Assembly: GCF_025821625.1 (NCBI RefSeq)
Contig: NZ_JACKSH010000211.1
Span: 1 to 43,018 of the forward strand
Direction: 5' to 3'
Length of the DNA stretch: 43,018 bases
Origin: Mycolicibacterium pyrenivorans
Lineage (GTDB): Bacteria; Actinomycetota; Actinomycetes; Mycobacteriales; Mycobacteriaceae
Positions 17,199-25,291 of the stretch are shown piece by piece (position 1 is the first letter of the stretch; the number at the start of each line of letters is the position of its first letter). The notes below the pieces were generated by a model that was given only the letters and a program-made list of their open reading frames with translations, searched no databases and was not told the origin of the DNA. Both the position numbers and the translations under genes were made by a program.

Positions 17199-17574
17199 GC
17201 CCCGCCTACCGGCGTTGCTGTCGACAACTTTCCCGGTCGCGTGTCCGCGGGGTCGTGCCCCGGGTTCGACACCGTGTGCCCGATTTGCCCCCGATCTTCT
17301 CGAGAGCCAGCTAATCTGCCGGCAGAAGAGTTTATGACGGGGATGTCAATTTGGGGTCGCGCCGGGGCGAAGCTGCGCGCGACCTGGGAGAATCACGCCC
17401 TGTTCACCCCGATCTGAGCAAACTGCTGACAGCGGCGAGGGGGCGGGGTAGCTTCCGAGACGAAACGCCGGTGGCGTTCCGTGTTTGCCGCGGTTGCGGT
17501 GCCGCCGTGTGGCTCATAGCCTATGACCTGCTCGCGCAATCATTGCGCGACTCACACGTTAGGGGGATCGGCTC
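17199..17574. other. 376-bp intergenic region before the KAS III-like gene
   Basis: There is no convincing gene here. A 75-codon frame (17351-17578) overlaps the next start and has no family features. The stretch is less purely coding-like than its surroundings, and its downstream end carries a perfect palindrome (17532-17550) and a ribosome site AGGGGG (17561-17566). It probably holds the promoter of the KAS III/sulfotransferase pair. Confidence 0.6.
17532..17550. promoter_or_regulatory. Perfect 9-bp palindrome before the KAS III-like gene
   Basis: TCGCGCAAT-c-ATTGCGCGA is a perfect 9-bp inverted repeat with one central base, ending 24 bp before the ATG. It could be an operator or a leader hairpin close to the ribosome site. 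It does not resemble the TACnGTAA sites, suggesting separate control of this module. Confidence 0.5.
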
Positions 17575-18600
17575 ATGATGCTTCCAGATATGTACTTCTC
17601 GCGACCCGCGACTGTCCTTCCCGAGACGGCGATGGACAACGACGAGGTGCTCGCCCGGGTCCGTGACTCGTTCAGCGGTCCGGCGTCGGAGTGGGATGGG
17701 ATCGAGCAAACCATCCGCTATGTCTTCGATCGATGTAATACGAAGACGCGCTATCTGGACCAGAGCACGACCCTGTCGCCCGGCGAGTTCGCGGCGAGTG
17801 CGGCGACCGCCTGCCTCGAACAGAACGGCGTGGCGGCGAGCGACCTCGATCTCGTCGTCTACGGGGGGATCGCGCGCGACAACTTCGAACCGGCCACCGC
17901 GGCCGAGGTGGCCGGCCGCATCGGCGCGCGGCCACTCCACGCGACCGACGTGACCTGCGCCTGTGCCGGACTCATCGAAGCGATGCACACCGTCGCGGGC
18001 TACTTCGCGCTGCACCCCGAGATGAAGACCGCGCTGATCTGCGCCGGTGAGCTGACGCGCGACCGGATCACCTACGACATGGGATCGCTGCAGGACGTGG
18101 CGCACTTCGCCGCGGGCCTGACGCTGGGCAACGCCGCCGCCGCACTGCTGGTATCCCGGGAGCCGCTGGCCGGGGGGAGCGCGCGTCTGGAGGGCATCTT
18201 CCACAAGACGCTCTGCGAGCACTACGGCCTGTGCAAGACGCCGGTCGACGGGCACTTCACGTCGAAGTCGAAAGAGCTGTTCGCACTGTCGGTCCACGTG
18301 CCGCCCGAGGTTCGCGCCATGCTCTCCGAGATCGGATGGTCGTCGGAGGAGGTCGACCACTACGCCTTCCACCAGCCGAGCGAGGCTGTGCTCGAGCGAG
18401 TGCTCACCGAGCTCGGCGCCCGTCCGCAGGCATGCATCCACACCCACTCGTTGTTCGGCAACACGGCGAGCACCGCGTGGGCCCTCGCGCTCGACTACCG
18501 CCTCAAGAGCGGCACCGTGGAACCCGGTGACAAGATCGTGCTGGCGAGCGCCGCGGCCGGGTTCACCATCGTGGGCGCCGCCGCCGTGTGGGAGGGCTGA
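17575..18600 (+). CDS. 3-oxoacyl-ACP synthase III-like protein (KAS III/FabH family)
   Basis: A thiolase-fold condensing enzyme of 341 aa. The nucleophile Cys130 is in DVTCACAGL, the histidine in YAFHQPSEAV (about 266) and the asparagine in LFGNTASTAW (about 295), giving the complete Cys-His-Asn triad. It is expected to condense an acyl-CoA with a malonyl or acyl donor. The divergent N-terminus and HQPS instead of HQAN argue against housekeeping FabH; an OleA-like or natural-product role is possible. The stop abuts the ATG of the sulfotransferase gene, so the two are co-translated. ATG 17575 follows AGGGGG by 8 bp. Confidence 0.87.
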   Translation: MMLPDMYFSRPATVLPETAMDNDEVLARVRDSFSGPASEWDGIEQTIRYVFDRCNTKTRYLDQSTTLSPGEFAASAATACLEQNGVAASDLDLVVYGGIARDNFEPATAAEVAGRIGARPLHATDVTCACAGLIEAMHTVAGYFALHPEMKTALICAGELTRDRITYDMGSLQDVAHFAAGLTLGNAAAALLVSREPLAGGSARLEGIFHKTLCEHYGLCKTPVDGHFTSKSKELFALSVHVPPEVRAMLSEIGWSSEEVDHYAFHQPSEAVLERVLTELGARPQACIHTHSLFGNTASTAWALALDYRLKSGTVEPGDKIVLASAAAGFTIVGAAAVWEG

Positions 18601-19716
18601 ATGGATCGCTACCTGCGGGTCTACCGGGTCATCAGCAAGACGTTCGGATTGCGGCTACGGCCGCTCGGCACGTTCCTGGTGCTCCAGCTGCGGCAGGCGA
18701 TCTCTGCGACCACCATGGGTCTCGACCGCGTGGTCTTCCCTCGTTACAAGGAAGAGCCGATCGACCGGCCCATCTTCATCATCGGCAACCCGCGCAGTGG
18801 CACCACGTTCCTGCACCGGTTCCTCCTCGGAAACGGCGGCCTGGCCGCGTTCGAGCTGTGGGAGATGCTCTTCCCGGCCATCACGGCGCGCAAGCTGCTC
18901 GGCCGCGTCGTCCCGCGATTCGACCGGCTCTCACCCGCGCGTTACCACCCGTCCGACGTGCACGACACCAGCCTGCGCGGCATCGAGACCGACGACCCGG
19001 CGTGGTTCTTCCACACCCTCGACGGACCCTTCGCGTGGGCCTACTTCCTGGCCTGGCAGGATAACTGGGGGAGCGAGCTGTCCCAGCGCGCCTTCGGGAT
19101 CAGCGGGGTCACGCCGCAGGAGAAGGAACGTTTCTTCCGTTACTACGAAGAGTGCTGGCGAAGGAACCTCTACTACAAGCACAGCGAGCGCATCCTCGCC
19201 AAGACGAGCATGCTCACCTTCCGTCTCGACGAGGTCCTCGAGCGCTACCCCGACTGCAAGCTCGTGTACATCATCCGGGACCCGGTCGAGGTCATCCCGT
19301 CCGGGATGTCGCTCATCGCGAGCGTGCTCGAGAACGGCTACGACGCCTTCAACAGGACCAGCAAGGAAGACCAGCAGCGCTGGATCGAAAACCTCTACCA
19401 GGCGTCCTGTGACATGCTCCGGGTCTTCTACGAGGCGTACTCGTCCGGCCGGATTCCGGAGAAAAACCTCTGTGTAGTGAGGTACACCGATCTCATCGAG
19501 AACCTCGAGCCCACGATCGACCGGATTCTGGAGTTCGCCGAGATCGAGCCCACAGAAGCCTTCAGGGAAGAAGTGCGCGCGCAGGCCGAGCGGCAACGCT
19601 CGTACACCAGCAAGCACAAGCACGCCCCCGACCGGTTCGGTCTCAGCGCAGAGCGCATCCACAAGGACCTCGCGTACGTCTACGAGGCATTCGGTCTCCC
19701 GATGAAGTCCGGCTGA
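18601..19716 (+). CDS. Sulfotransferase family protein
   Basis: A 371-aa PAPS-dependent sulfotransferase. The 5'-phosphosulfate loop is FIIGNPRSGTTFLHRFL (about 59-75), and the 3'-phosphate region is CKLVYIIRDPVEVIPSGMSL (about 219-238). Mycobacteria use related Stf enzymes to sulfate lipids and glycolipids. The gene follows the KAS III-like synthase with no gap, which suggests that the synthase product is a lipid or ketide whose hydroxyl group is then sulfated (inference). The N-terminal segment is amphipathic rather than a signal peptide. Confidence 0.88.
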   Translation: MDRYLRVYRVISKTFGLRLRPLGTFLVLQLRQAISATTMGLDRVVFPRYKEEPIDRPIFIIGNPRSGTTFLHRFLLGNGGLAAFELWEMLFPAITARKLLGRVVPRFDRLSPARYHPSDVHDTSLRGIETDDPAWFFHTLDGPFAWAYFLAWQDNWGSELSQRAFGISGVTPQEKERFFRYYEECWRRNLYYKHSERILAKTSMLTFRLDEVLERYPDCKLVYIIRDPVEVIPSGMSLIASVLENGYDAFNRTSKEDQQRWIENLYQASCDMLRVFYEAYSSGRIPEKNLCVVRYTDLIENLEPTIDRILEFAEIEPTEAFREEVRAQAERQRSYTSKHKHAPDRFGLSAERIHKDLAYVYEAFGLPMKSG

Positions 19717-19859
19717 CACGGGTGCATACAAACGACGGGCCGGACGAGAATCGCTCGGTGCGCGACGGCGAAGCCGACGGCGCGAGGACGATATCCAGCA
19801 ACAATGGAAAAGTTTACTGAACGATGCTGAAAACCGGCTGTGTAGGCGGCCCCGACTTG

Positions 19860-19865
19860 TATAGT
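19860..19865 (+). promoter_or_regulatory. Possible -10 box of the secreted repeat protein gene
   Basis: TATAGT lies 35 bp before the ATG, in the 184-bp gap after the sulfotransferase gene. It resembles a SigA-type -10 hexamer, but I see no matching -35, so support is weak. Confidence 0.3.
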
Positions 19866-19900
19866 TCTGCTGACACGCTGGTAGCCCATGGGGGAGAGCA

Positions 19901-22243
19901 ATGAACGCTGGAAGTTATATCGGTCGCATCGGAGGACTCGCGGTTGCCCTCGGGGTAGGCGCGGCGGTCTTCACGGGAACCGGGGTCGCCTACGCCGAGC
20001 CCACCGGCTCGGACTCGTCGACTTCAGGCGCGAGCGATACCGGGACGAGCAGCGCGGCCGGCGGCTCGGATTCGGAGACGACCTCGACGGCGGACACGAC
20101 CTCGGAGTCGGACGACTCCTCGACGTCGGAGGCCGAAGATGCCGAAGATGCCGAGGAGGCCGAGGAGGCCGAAGAAGCCGAAGAAGCCGAGGGCACCGGC
20201 AAGAAGCCCCGCCAAGGCATCTGGAGGGATCTCTTCGGCGGAGGCAAGGGGGACACCACCCCGGACGAGGAGACCAGCGAGCCGACACCGGGATCGTCCG
20301 ACCCCGCCGGCGAGACCCCGCAGAGCACGGGTGACACGGCGGACGCCGAGAAGGCGCCGCGGACCGGCAGGCATCGGTTGTGGTCGAAGCCGGCCGACGA
20401 AACGACGACGTCCGCGTCGGAGACGGAGAGCGACACCAGCGCCGCGAAGGTCGTCGCGGACACGCAGGAAACCAAGACCTCGCTGGCGACCGTGAGTGTC
20501 GATGAGCCACAGACGGCGTCGACGGCGTCGGAGGAATCGACGACCGAGGATTCGGCGGAGACGACCACCACGGCGGTCACGACGGAATCCGCCGAGACCA
20601 CTTCGTCGGTCTCGAGGCCCCTCGCCACGCTGGTCAGGAACATCCTGGACGCGTTCGCCGGCAACTCGCCGTGGTCGCCCGCGGCAGAGTCGCCGCTTTC
20701 CTGGTTGTTCGCCGCGGCGGCACGCCGGGATTTCACCAGTTCCGCCGACGCAGAGGCCCAGAACCCCACCATGGTTCTGAACGGCTACCACGTGGTGGCC
20801 ACGGGTGACCCGCTGTTCGTGGGTTCCTTCTACGGCATGTTCACGAACTTCCCGGGCTTCCAGGGCGTGGTGCAGGGAGAGCAGGAGTTCGACCTCGTCG
20901 ACCCGGACGACGGTACCGTGGTCGGCTCCTTCACCGGGCTGGTGAGCCAGAACAATTCGATCGGCTTCAACAAGGTCTACACGGAGGTCGTCGTCACCGA
21001 GGTGTCGGATGAAAACCTTGTCGGCACCGAAGCCGGCGACCTTCCGCCGGTCGGCACGGTGCTCGCCAGCTTCGGCACGGGCCGCTACGGCACCGTCTAC
21101 TCGGCCATGCCCGTCGAAGGCGGCGAGACCGTCATCAGGTACAACCGCGTGACCCGCTTCGGCACCTTCAAGATCTTCACGCCGTACGACGCAGCCCACG
21201 ACCTCACCGACTACGTGTCGTTCAACAGGCCCATCAAGACCGTCGACGGCTTCTATCTCGCGCCGACCGTCGACAACTCCGCCGAGATGATGTCGGTGAC
21301 CGGCTTCCCGCCGTTCTTCACCGCCGTTCAGGGAAAGCAGATCTTCAGCGTCTTCGACGACGAAGGCAACGAGGTCGGCCAATTCGAGGGGCTCGTCACG
21401 GTCACGTCGGACGTCCTCGGTACCTACACCGAGGCCGTCTACGTCACCGAGACCCTGTCGGGGAACGTCGGCACCGCCGCCGGGGACACCCCGCCGGTCG
21501 GCACGGTGTACAACGTCATCTACTTCCACAGCGACAACCTGTACGTGATCTACTCGGCCAAGCCCGATCCCGGCGGCAACGTGATCTCGACCATCTTCGT
21601 CACCCCGAACGGGAACAAGGAACTCGACATCAACTTCGATGCGGCGACGCCGCCGGAGCGCGAAGAGCTGGTCGTTCCCGGCGAGTACACCCTGGTTCCG
21701 GTCGGCGAGAAGCAGGTCATCGGGATCAACGGGCTGCCTCCGCGTGAGGCGATCATCCAGGCGTACCAGCAGTTCAAGGTCTACGACGCCGACGGCAACC
21801 TGCTCGGCACGGTCGATGCCGACAGGACCACCCAGTGGGATGTGGACGGTGACAGCACCGAGGCGGTCCTCATCACCAACGTCACCTCGGGCACCCCGGG
21901 CCTAGGTGACGGGGACGTCCCGCCGGTCGGCTCGGTGTTCAACTTCAACTACACCGGAACCACGGGATTCGGGCAGGCGTACTACGCGCTGCCGCGCGAA
22001 GACGGAGCCCGCAGCAAGATCGTGTTGAAGTTCGTGACACCGTTCGGCGGTATCCCGTTGTGGACGAACTATGACGCCGCCAAGGGTCTGGCCGACTACG
22101 ACTACTACAACCCGTTCGCGCAGAACTTCGAGATGTCGGCACTGAGCGCACCGCTCTCCGCGTCGGGTGCCAGCGCAGGATTGCTGGGCGCATCCCAGAT
22201 GTTCTGCGTGCTCGACTCAGGGGACGAGTGCGTCGCCGCCTGA
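19901..22243 (+). CDS. Secreted acidic Ser/Thr-rich protein with three C-terminal repeats
   Basis: A 780-aa exported protein of no known function. Residues 1-32 form a signal peptide (IGGLAVALGVGAAVFTGTGV, then AYAEP with likely cleavage after AYA). Residues 33-235 are a low-complexity Ser/Thr/Glu/Asp region that includes a pure AED/AEE tract (78-97). A compact C-terminal part has three similar units of about 140-160 aa beginning near 288, 447 and 588. Each contains a QxFxVxDxDGxxxG strand, a GDxPPVGTV motif and a YSAxP-type turn. No PE, PPE or LPxTG sequence is present. It has a good ribosome site (GGGGGAGA) and is followed at once by a strong terminator, so it is monocistronic. Confidence 0.87.
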   Translation: MNAGSYIGRIGGLAVALGVGAAVFTGTGVAYAEPTGSDSSTSGASDTGTSSAAGGSDSETTSTADTTSESDDSSTSEAEDAEDAEEAEEAEEAEEAEGTGKKPRQGIWRDLFGGGKGDTTPDEETSEPTPGSSDPAGETPQSTGDTADAEKAPRTGRHRLWSKPADETTTSASETESDTSAAKVVADTQETKTSLATVSVDEPQTASTASEESTTEDSAETTTTAVTTESAETTSSVSRPLATLVRNILDAFAGNSPWSPAAESPLSWLFAAAARRDFTSSADAEAQNPTMVLNGYHVVATGDPLFVGSFYGMFTNFPGFQGVVQGEQEFDLVDPDDGTVVGSFTGLVSQNNSIGFNKVYTEVVVTEVSDENLVGTEAGDLPPVGTVLASFGTGRYGTVYSAMPVEGGETVIRYNRVTRFGTFKIFTPYDAAHDLTDYVSFNRPIKTVDGFYLAPTVDNSAEMMSVTGFPPFFTAVQGKQIFSVFDDEGNEVGQFEGLVTVTSDVLGTYTEAVYVTETLSGNVGTAAGDTPPVGTVYNVIYFHSDNLYVIYSAKPDPGGNVISTIFVTPNGNKELDINFDAATPPEREELVVPGEYTLVPVGEKQVIGINGLPPREAIIQAYQQFKVYDADGNLLGTVDADRTTQWDVDGDSTEAVLITNVTSGTPGLGDGDVPPVGSVFNFNYTGTTGFGQAYYALPREDGARSKIVLKFVTPFGGIPLWTNYDAAKGLADYDYYNPFAQNFEMSALSAPLSASGASAGLLGASQMFCVLDSGDECVAA
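20132..20191. repeat. 9-bp tandem repeat encoding AED/AEE
   Basis: About 6.7 in-frame copies of GCCGARGAN (two ending GAT, then pairs ending GAG and GAA) occur within the acidic region of the secreted protein. The pairwise identical copies suggest recent slippage, making it a candidate variable-number locus. Confidence 0.85.
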
Positions 22244-22248
22244 CGTCA

Positions 22249-22290
22249 GCAAAAAAGCACCCGGCGCCGCGGCGCCGGGTGCTTTTTTGC
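22249..22290. terminator. Perfect 42-bp palindromic bidirectional terminator
   Basis: Both arms are fully complementary: a GC-rich core (GCACCCGGCGCC and its complement) flanked by A6 on one side and T6 on the other. It starts 6 bp after the stop of the secreted protein gene. The flanking A and T runs allow intrinsic termination on either strand, although the facing gene ends 82 bp away behind a second dyad. Confidence 0.93.
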
Positions 22291-22297
22291 GATAGCT

Positions 22298-22320
22298 CCG
22301 CCGGAATTGCATTCCAGCAG
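22298..22320. repeat. Copy 2 (inverted) of the 23-bp dispersed repeat
   Basis: This is the reverse complement of the elements at 112-134 and 22340-22362. With the copy at 22340 it makes a 23-bp-arm dyad around a 19-base loop, able to fold into a long hairpin in the 3' region of the CoA-transferase transcript. Confidence 0.85.
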
Positions 22321-22339
22321 GGCCGAACTCGAACTTTCT

Positions 22340-22362
22340 CTGCTGGAATGCAATTCCGGCGG
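22340..22362. repeat. Copy 3 of the 23-bp dispersed repeat
   Basis: This copy is identical in sequence and orientation to 112-134. It begins 10 bases beyond the stop codon of the minus-strand CoA-transferase gene, matching the 14-base offset seen after the TetR gene. Confidence 0.85.
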
Positions 22363-22371
22363 CGATGAACG

Positions 22372-23595
22372 CTAGGCGATGGCGCCGCTGTCCTTGAGCG
22401 CTTCGATGCGGTCCCAGTCCAAACCGAGTTCCATCAGCACGATCTCGGTGTGCTCGGATGCCTGCGGCGCCCGGGTGGTCTCCAGTGGCTCGTGATTGAA
22501 CTGCACCGGCCCGCGCACCACCTTGAAGGGTGCTCCGCCGTCGCTCGCCTCGACCTCGACGATCATGTCGTTGGCAATGGCCTGCTCGTCGGTACCCAGA
22601 TCGACAAGACTCTGGAACGGCGCCCACTGGCCTTTCATGGTCTTGAGGTGCTGACGCCAGTATTCGAACGGCTTGCTGCGGATCGCCTCGGCGATGAGTT
22701 CCACACCGGCTTCGGCGTTTTCGATCAGCGGCATGACGTCGGAGAACCGCGGATCGTCGGCGAGTTCCGGCAGGCCGAGGTGTTCGAACGCATCGCGGAT
22801 GTAGCCGGTCGGGCTGACGATGCACAGGTTGATGGTTCCGCCATCCGAGGTCAGGTAGTTGGCCATGAACGGGTTCACCGATGCAGTGGCGCCGGGCATC
22901 AGCGACCGCATGGTCTCGCCGGTCTCCATGCCCTGCGTCACGCTGGCGCCGGCTGCCCACCACGCGGTGCTCAGCAATGACACGTCGATCTCGACCGCCT
23001 CGCCGGTGCGCTCGCGGTGGAACAGCGCCGCGGAGATCCCGCCCGCGATGTTCATGCCACCGATCGAATCGCCGAACGCCGGAATGCCTTGCGGCAGCGC
23101 CCCTCCGAGCTCCTCGGGCGTCAGCGCATGCCCGACGCCGCTGCGGGTCCAGAACGCGGTGCCGTCGAAGCCGCCGGTGTCGCGTTCGACGCCCTTGTCG
23201 CCGTAGGCGCTGCCGCGTGCGTAGATGATGTTCGGGTTGGCCGCGCGGATGTGCTCGACGTCGAACTTGTTCTTCTGACGCTGCGCGGGCATGTAGTTGG
23301 TCAGGAACACGTCCGCGGTCTTGGCGATCTCGTAGAGCACCTCCTGACCGTCGGGCGTCGACACGTCGATGCCGACGCTGCGCTTGCCGCGGTTGGGATG
23401 CTCGATCAGCGGATGACGATTGGGGTCCAGCTGGAACCCGCCCATGTTGATGAAGCCGCGCTGGGTGTCGCCGCGCACCGGGTGCTCGACCTTGATGACG
23501 TCGGCGCCCCAGTCGGCGAGTATCGCGCCCGCCGCGGGCACGAACGTGAACTGCGCAACCTCAAGGACGCGTACGCCCTCCATCACCTTGATCAA
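22372..23595 (-). CDS. CaiB/BaiF-type CoA-transferase (family III)
   Basis: A 407-aa family III CoA-transferase or racemase. The N-terminal part is VLEVAQFTFVPAAGAILADW with DVIKVEHPVRGD (about 34-45), and the conserved aspartate is probably the one in AFGDSIGG (about 178). Members move CoA between acids or epimerise 2-methylacyl-CoA; either would suit branched intermediates here. I take TTG 23595 (MIKVMEG), with AGAAGGGA upstream; ATG 23583 is a possible alternative. The gene diverges from an aldehyde dehydrogenase gene, with operator site 4 between them. Confidence 0.9.
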   Translation of the reverse strand: MIKVMEGVRVLEVAQFTFVPAAGAILADWGADVIKVEHPVRGDTQRGFINMGGFQLDPNRHPLIEHPNRGKRSVGIDVSTPDGQEVLYEIAKTADVFLTNYMPAQRQKNKFDVEHIRAANPNIIYARGSAYGDKGVERDTGGFDGTAFWTRSGVGHALTPEELGGALPQGIPAFGDSIGGMNIAGGISAALFHRERTGEAVEIDVSLLSTAWWAAGASVTQGMETGETMRSLMPGATASVNPFMANYLTSDGGTINLCIVSPTGYIRDAFEHLGLPELADDPRFSDVMPLIENAEAGVELIAEAIRSKPFEYWRQHLKTMKGQWAPFQSLVDLGTDEQAIANDMIVEVEASDGGAPFKVVRGPVQFNHEPLETTRAPQASEHTEIVLMELGLDWDRIEALKDSGAIA

Positions 23596-23659
23596 GGCTC
23601 GTCCCTTCTGACGTCGGCGTCGAGCGGCTTCTCAGGGAGCGAGTGTAGCGGAGATCCGA

Positions 23660-23678
23660 TACTGTAACGTTTACCGTT
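23660..23678. promoter_or_regulatory. Putative operator, site 4
   Basis: TACTGTAA-cgt-TTACCGTT in the shared 19-bp geometry, 65 bp from the CoA-transferase start and 35 bp from the aldehyde dehydrogenase start. One site could repress both divergent genes. Confidence 0.7.
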
Positions 23679-23712
23679 GATCATACGACAATTCCCGCCC
23701 ACGGAGGTGCAG

Positions 23713-25281
23713 GTGAGCGACGGCCCGGAAACCCCAGTAGTCCCGGGGGCCTCAGCGCAACGATCCGAGACCAGTGTCGAGGCGGGCGGCCGCGCGAGGC
23801 AACGCGCCGAGCGCCGCATGCTCATCGACGGTGAACTCGTCGACGCAGCTTCGGGCGCGCAGTTCGACAACCTCAGCCCAGCCACTGGCCTGCTGCTCGG
23901 CACCACCGCAGCGGCAGGCGCGCGCGACATGGACCGTGCCATCGGCGCGGCGCGCCTGGCGTTCGACACGACCGACTGGTCGACCAACCGGCGGCTGCGG
24001 AAGCGGTGCCTGGAGCAGTTGCAGGCCGCGCTGGAAGCCGAGAAGGAGTACCTGCGCGACGAACTCGTCGCCGAGGTGGGTTGCCCGGTGATGACGACGC
24101 AGACGGCGCAACTGGACTGGCCGCTGACCGAGTCGCTGCGTTATCCGGCGCAGCTGATCGATGCCTACGAGTGGGAACGGATGCTCGAGGGCGGTGGGCT
24201 GTTCGGCGACCGCAACGTCCGCATCGTCGTCAAGGAGCCGGTCGGCGTCGTCGCCGCGGTGACGCCGTCGAACTTCCCGATCGAGGTCATCCTCAACAAG
24301 CTCGGACCGGCGTTGGCTGCGGGCAACACCGTCGTCCTCAAGCCCGACCCCAACACCCCGTGGAACGCCACCCGGCTGGGGCGGCTCGTCGCCGAACACA
24401 CCGACATCCCGGCCGGGGTGGTCAACGTGGTGACGACGCCGTCCAACGAGGTGGCGGGAAGGCTGGGCACCGATCCGCGCGTGGACCTGGTGTCGTTCAC
24501 CGGCTCCACCGCGGTCGGCAAACTGCTGATGCGCCAGGGCGCCGACACGATGAAGCGGATGTTCCTCGAGCTCGGCGGCAAATCGGCGGCCATCGTTCTC
24601 GACGACGCCAACCCGGCCGTCATCGTCCCCACCGCTGTGGGGGTCTGCGTGCACGCCGGGCAGGCGTGCGCGGCGACCAGTCGGATGCTGATCCACCGGT
24701 CGCTCTACGACCAGGCGGTCGCCGACATCACCACGGCGTATCAGTTCGTCCCGGTGGGTGATCCGGTCGACCCGGGAACCCTTGTGGGTCCGGTGATCAG
24801 CGCCGCGCAGAAAGACCGCGTGCTGTCCGCGATCGACGGAGCGCGGCGCGACGGCGCGGAGATCACCGTCGGTGGGGGACCGGTCGAGCGGCTGCCGGAA
24901 CACCTGGCCGGGGGGCACTTCGTCGCGCCGACGGTGGTGGTCGGGGTCGACAACAGCGCGGCGATCGCACAGCAGGAAGTCTTCGGGCCCGTGCTGGTGC
25001 TGTTGCCGTTCGACGATGACGACGACGCCGTGCGGATCGCCAACGACAGCGCGTTCGGGCTGGCCGGCGCCGTCATGTCACGGTCGGTCGATCGCGGGAT
25101 GGCGATCGCGCGGCGTGTCCGCACCGGCGCCTTCGGCGTCAACGGCGGCATGTTCTACGGGGCCGACGCGCCGTTCGGCGGCTACAAGAGCAGCGGCCTC
25201 GGCCGCCAGTGCGGCATCGAGGGGTTCGGACAGTACCTCGAGACCAAGACCATTGCCCGCCGCGAACGCAAGCAGAAGTAG
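23713..25281 (+). CDS. NAD(P)-dependent aldehyde dehydrogenase
   Basis: Oxidises an aldehyde to the acid; 522 aa. Residues include the VTPSNFPIEVILNKLGPAL segment (near 177), the nucleotide-binding FTGSTAVGK (near 262), the general-base glutamate in LELGGKS (about 288) and the catalytic cysteine in HAGQACAATSR (about 318). GTG 23713 is preferred: it follows GGAGG, whereas the longer frame from 23677 would start inside operator site 4. The decayed SDR gene begins 10 bp after the stop, so the two once formed an alcohol-to-acid pair. Confidence 0.92.
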   Translation: MSDGPETPVVPGASAQRSETSVEAGGRARQRAERRMLIDGELVDAASGAQFDNLSPATGLLLGTTAAAGARDMDRAIGAARLAFDTTDWSTNRRLRKRCLEQLQAALEAEKEYLRDELVAEVGCPVMTTQTAQLDWPLTESLRYPAQLIDAYEWERMLEGGGLFGDRNVRIVVKEPVGVVAAVTPSNFPIEVILNKLGPALAAGNTVVLKPDPNTPWNATRLGRLVAEHTDIPAGVVNVVTTPSNEVAGRLGTDPRVDLVSFTGSTAVGKLLMRQGADTMKRMFLELGGKSAAIVLDDANPAVIVPTAVGVCVHAGQACAATSRMLIHRSLYDQAVADITTAYQFVPVGDPVDPGTLVGPVISAAQKDRVLSAIDGARRDGAEITVGGGPVERLPEHLAGGHFVAPTVVVGVDNSAAIAQQEVFGPVLVLLPFDDDDDAVRIANDSAFGLAGAVMSRSVDRGMAIARRVRTGAFGVNGGMFYGADAPFGGYKSSGLGRQCGIEGFGQYLETKTIARRERKQK

Positions 25282-25291
25282 GAGAGCACGA

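Noticed and set aside
17351..17578. 75-codon open frame in the 376-bp gap
   Set aside because: It overlaps the KAS III start, has no ribosome site and no recognisable domain.
19901..22243. PE-PGRS or PPE family membership for the large secreted protein
   Set aside because: It has a conventional signal peptide, no PE or PPE N-terminal motif and no GGAGG-type glycine repeats.
23677..23712. Earlier TTG start for the aldehyde dehydrogenase
   Set aside because: It would start inside operator site 4 and lacks a ribosome site; GTG 23713 has GGAGG.
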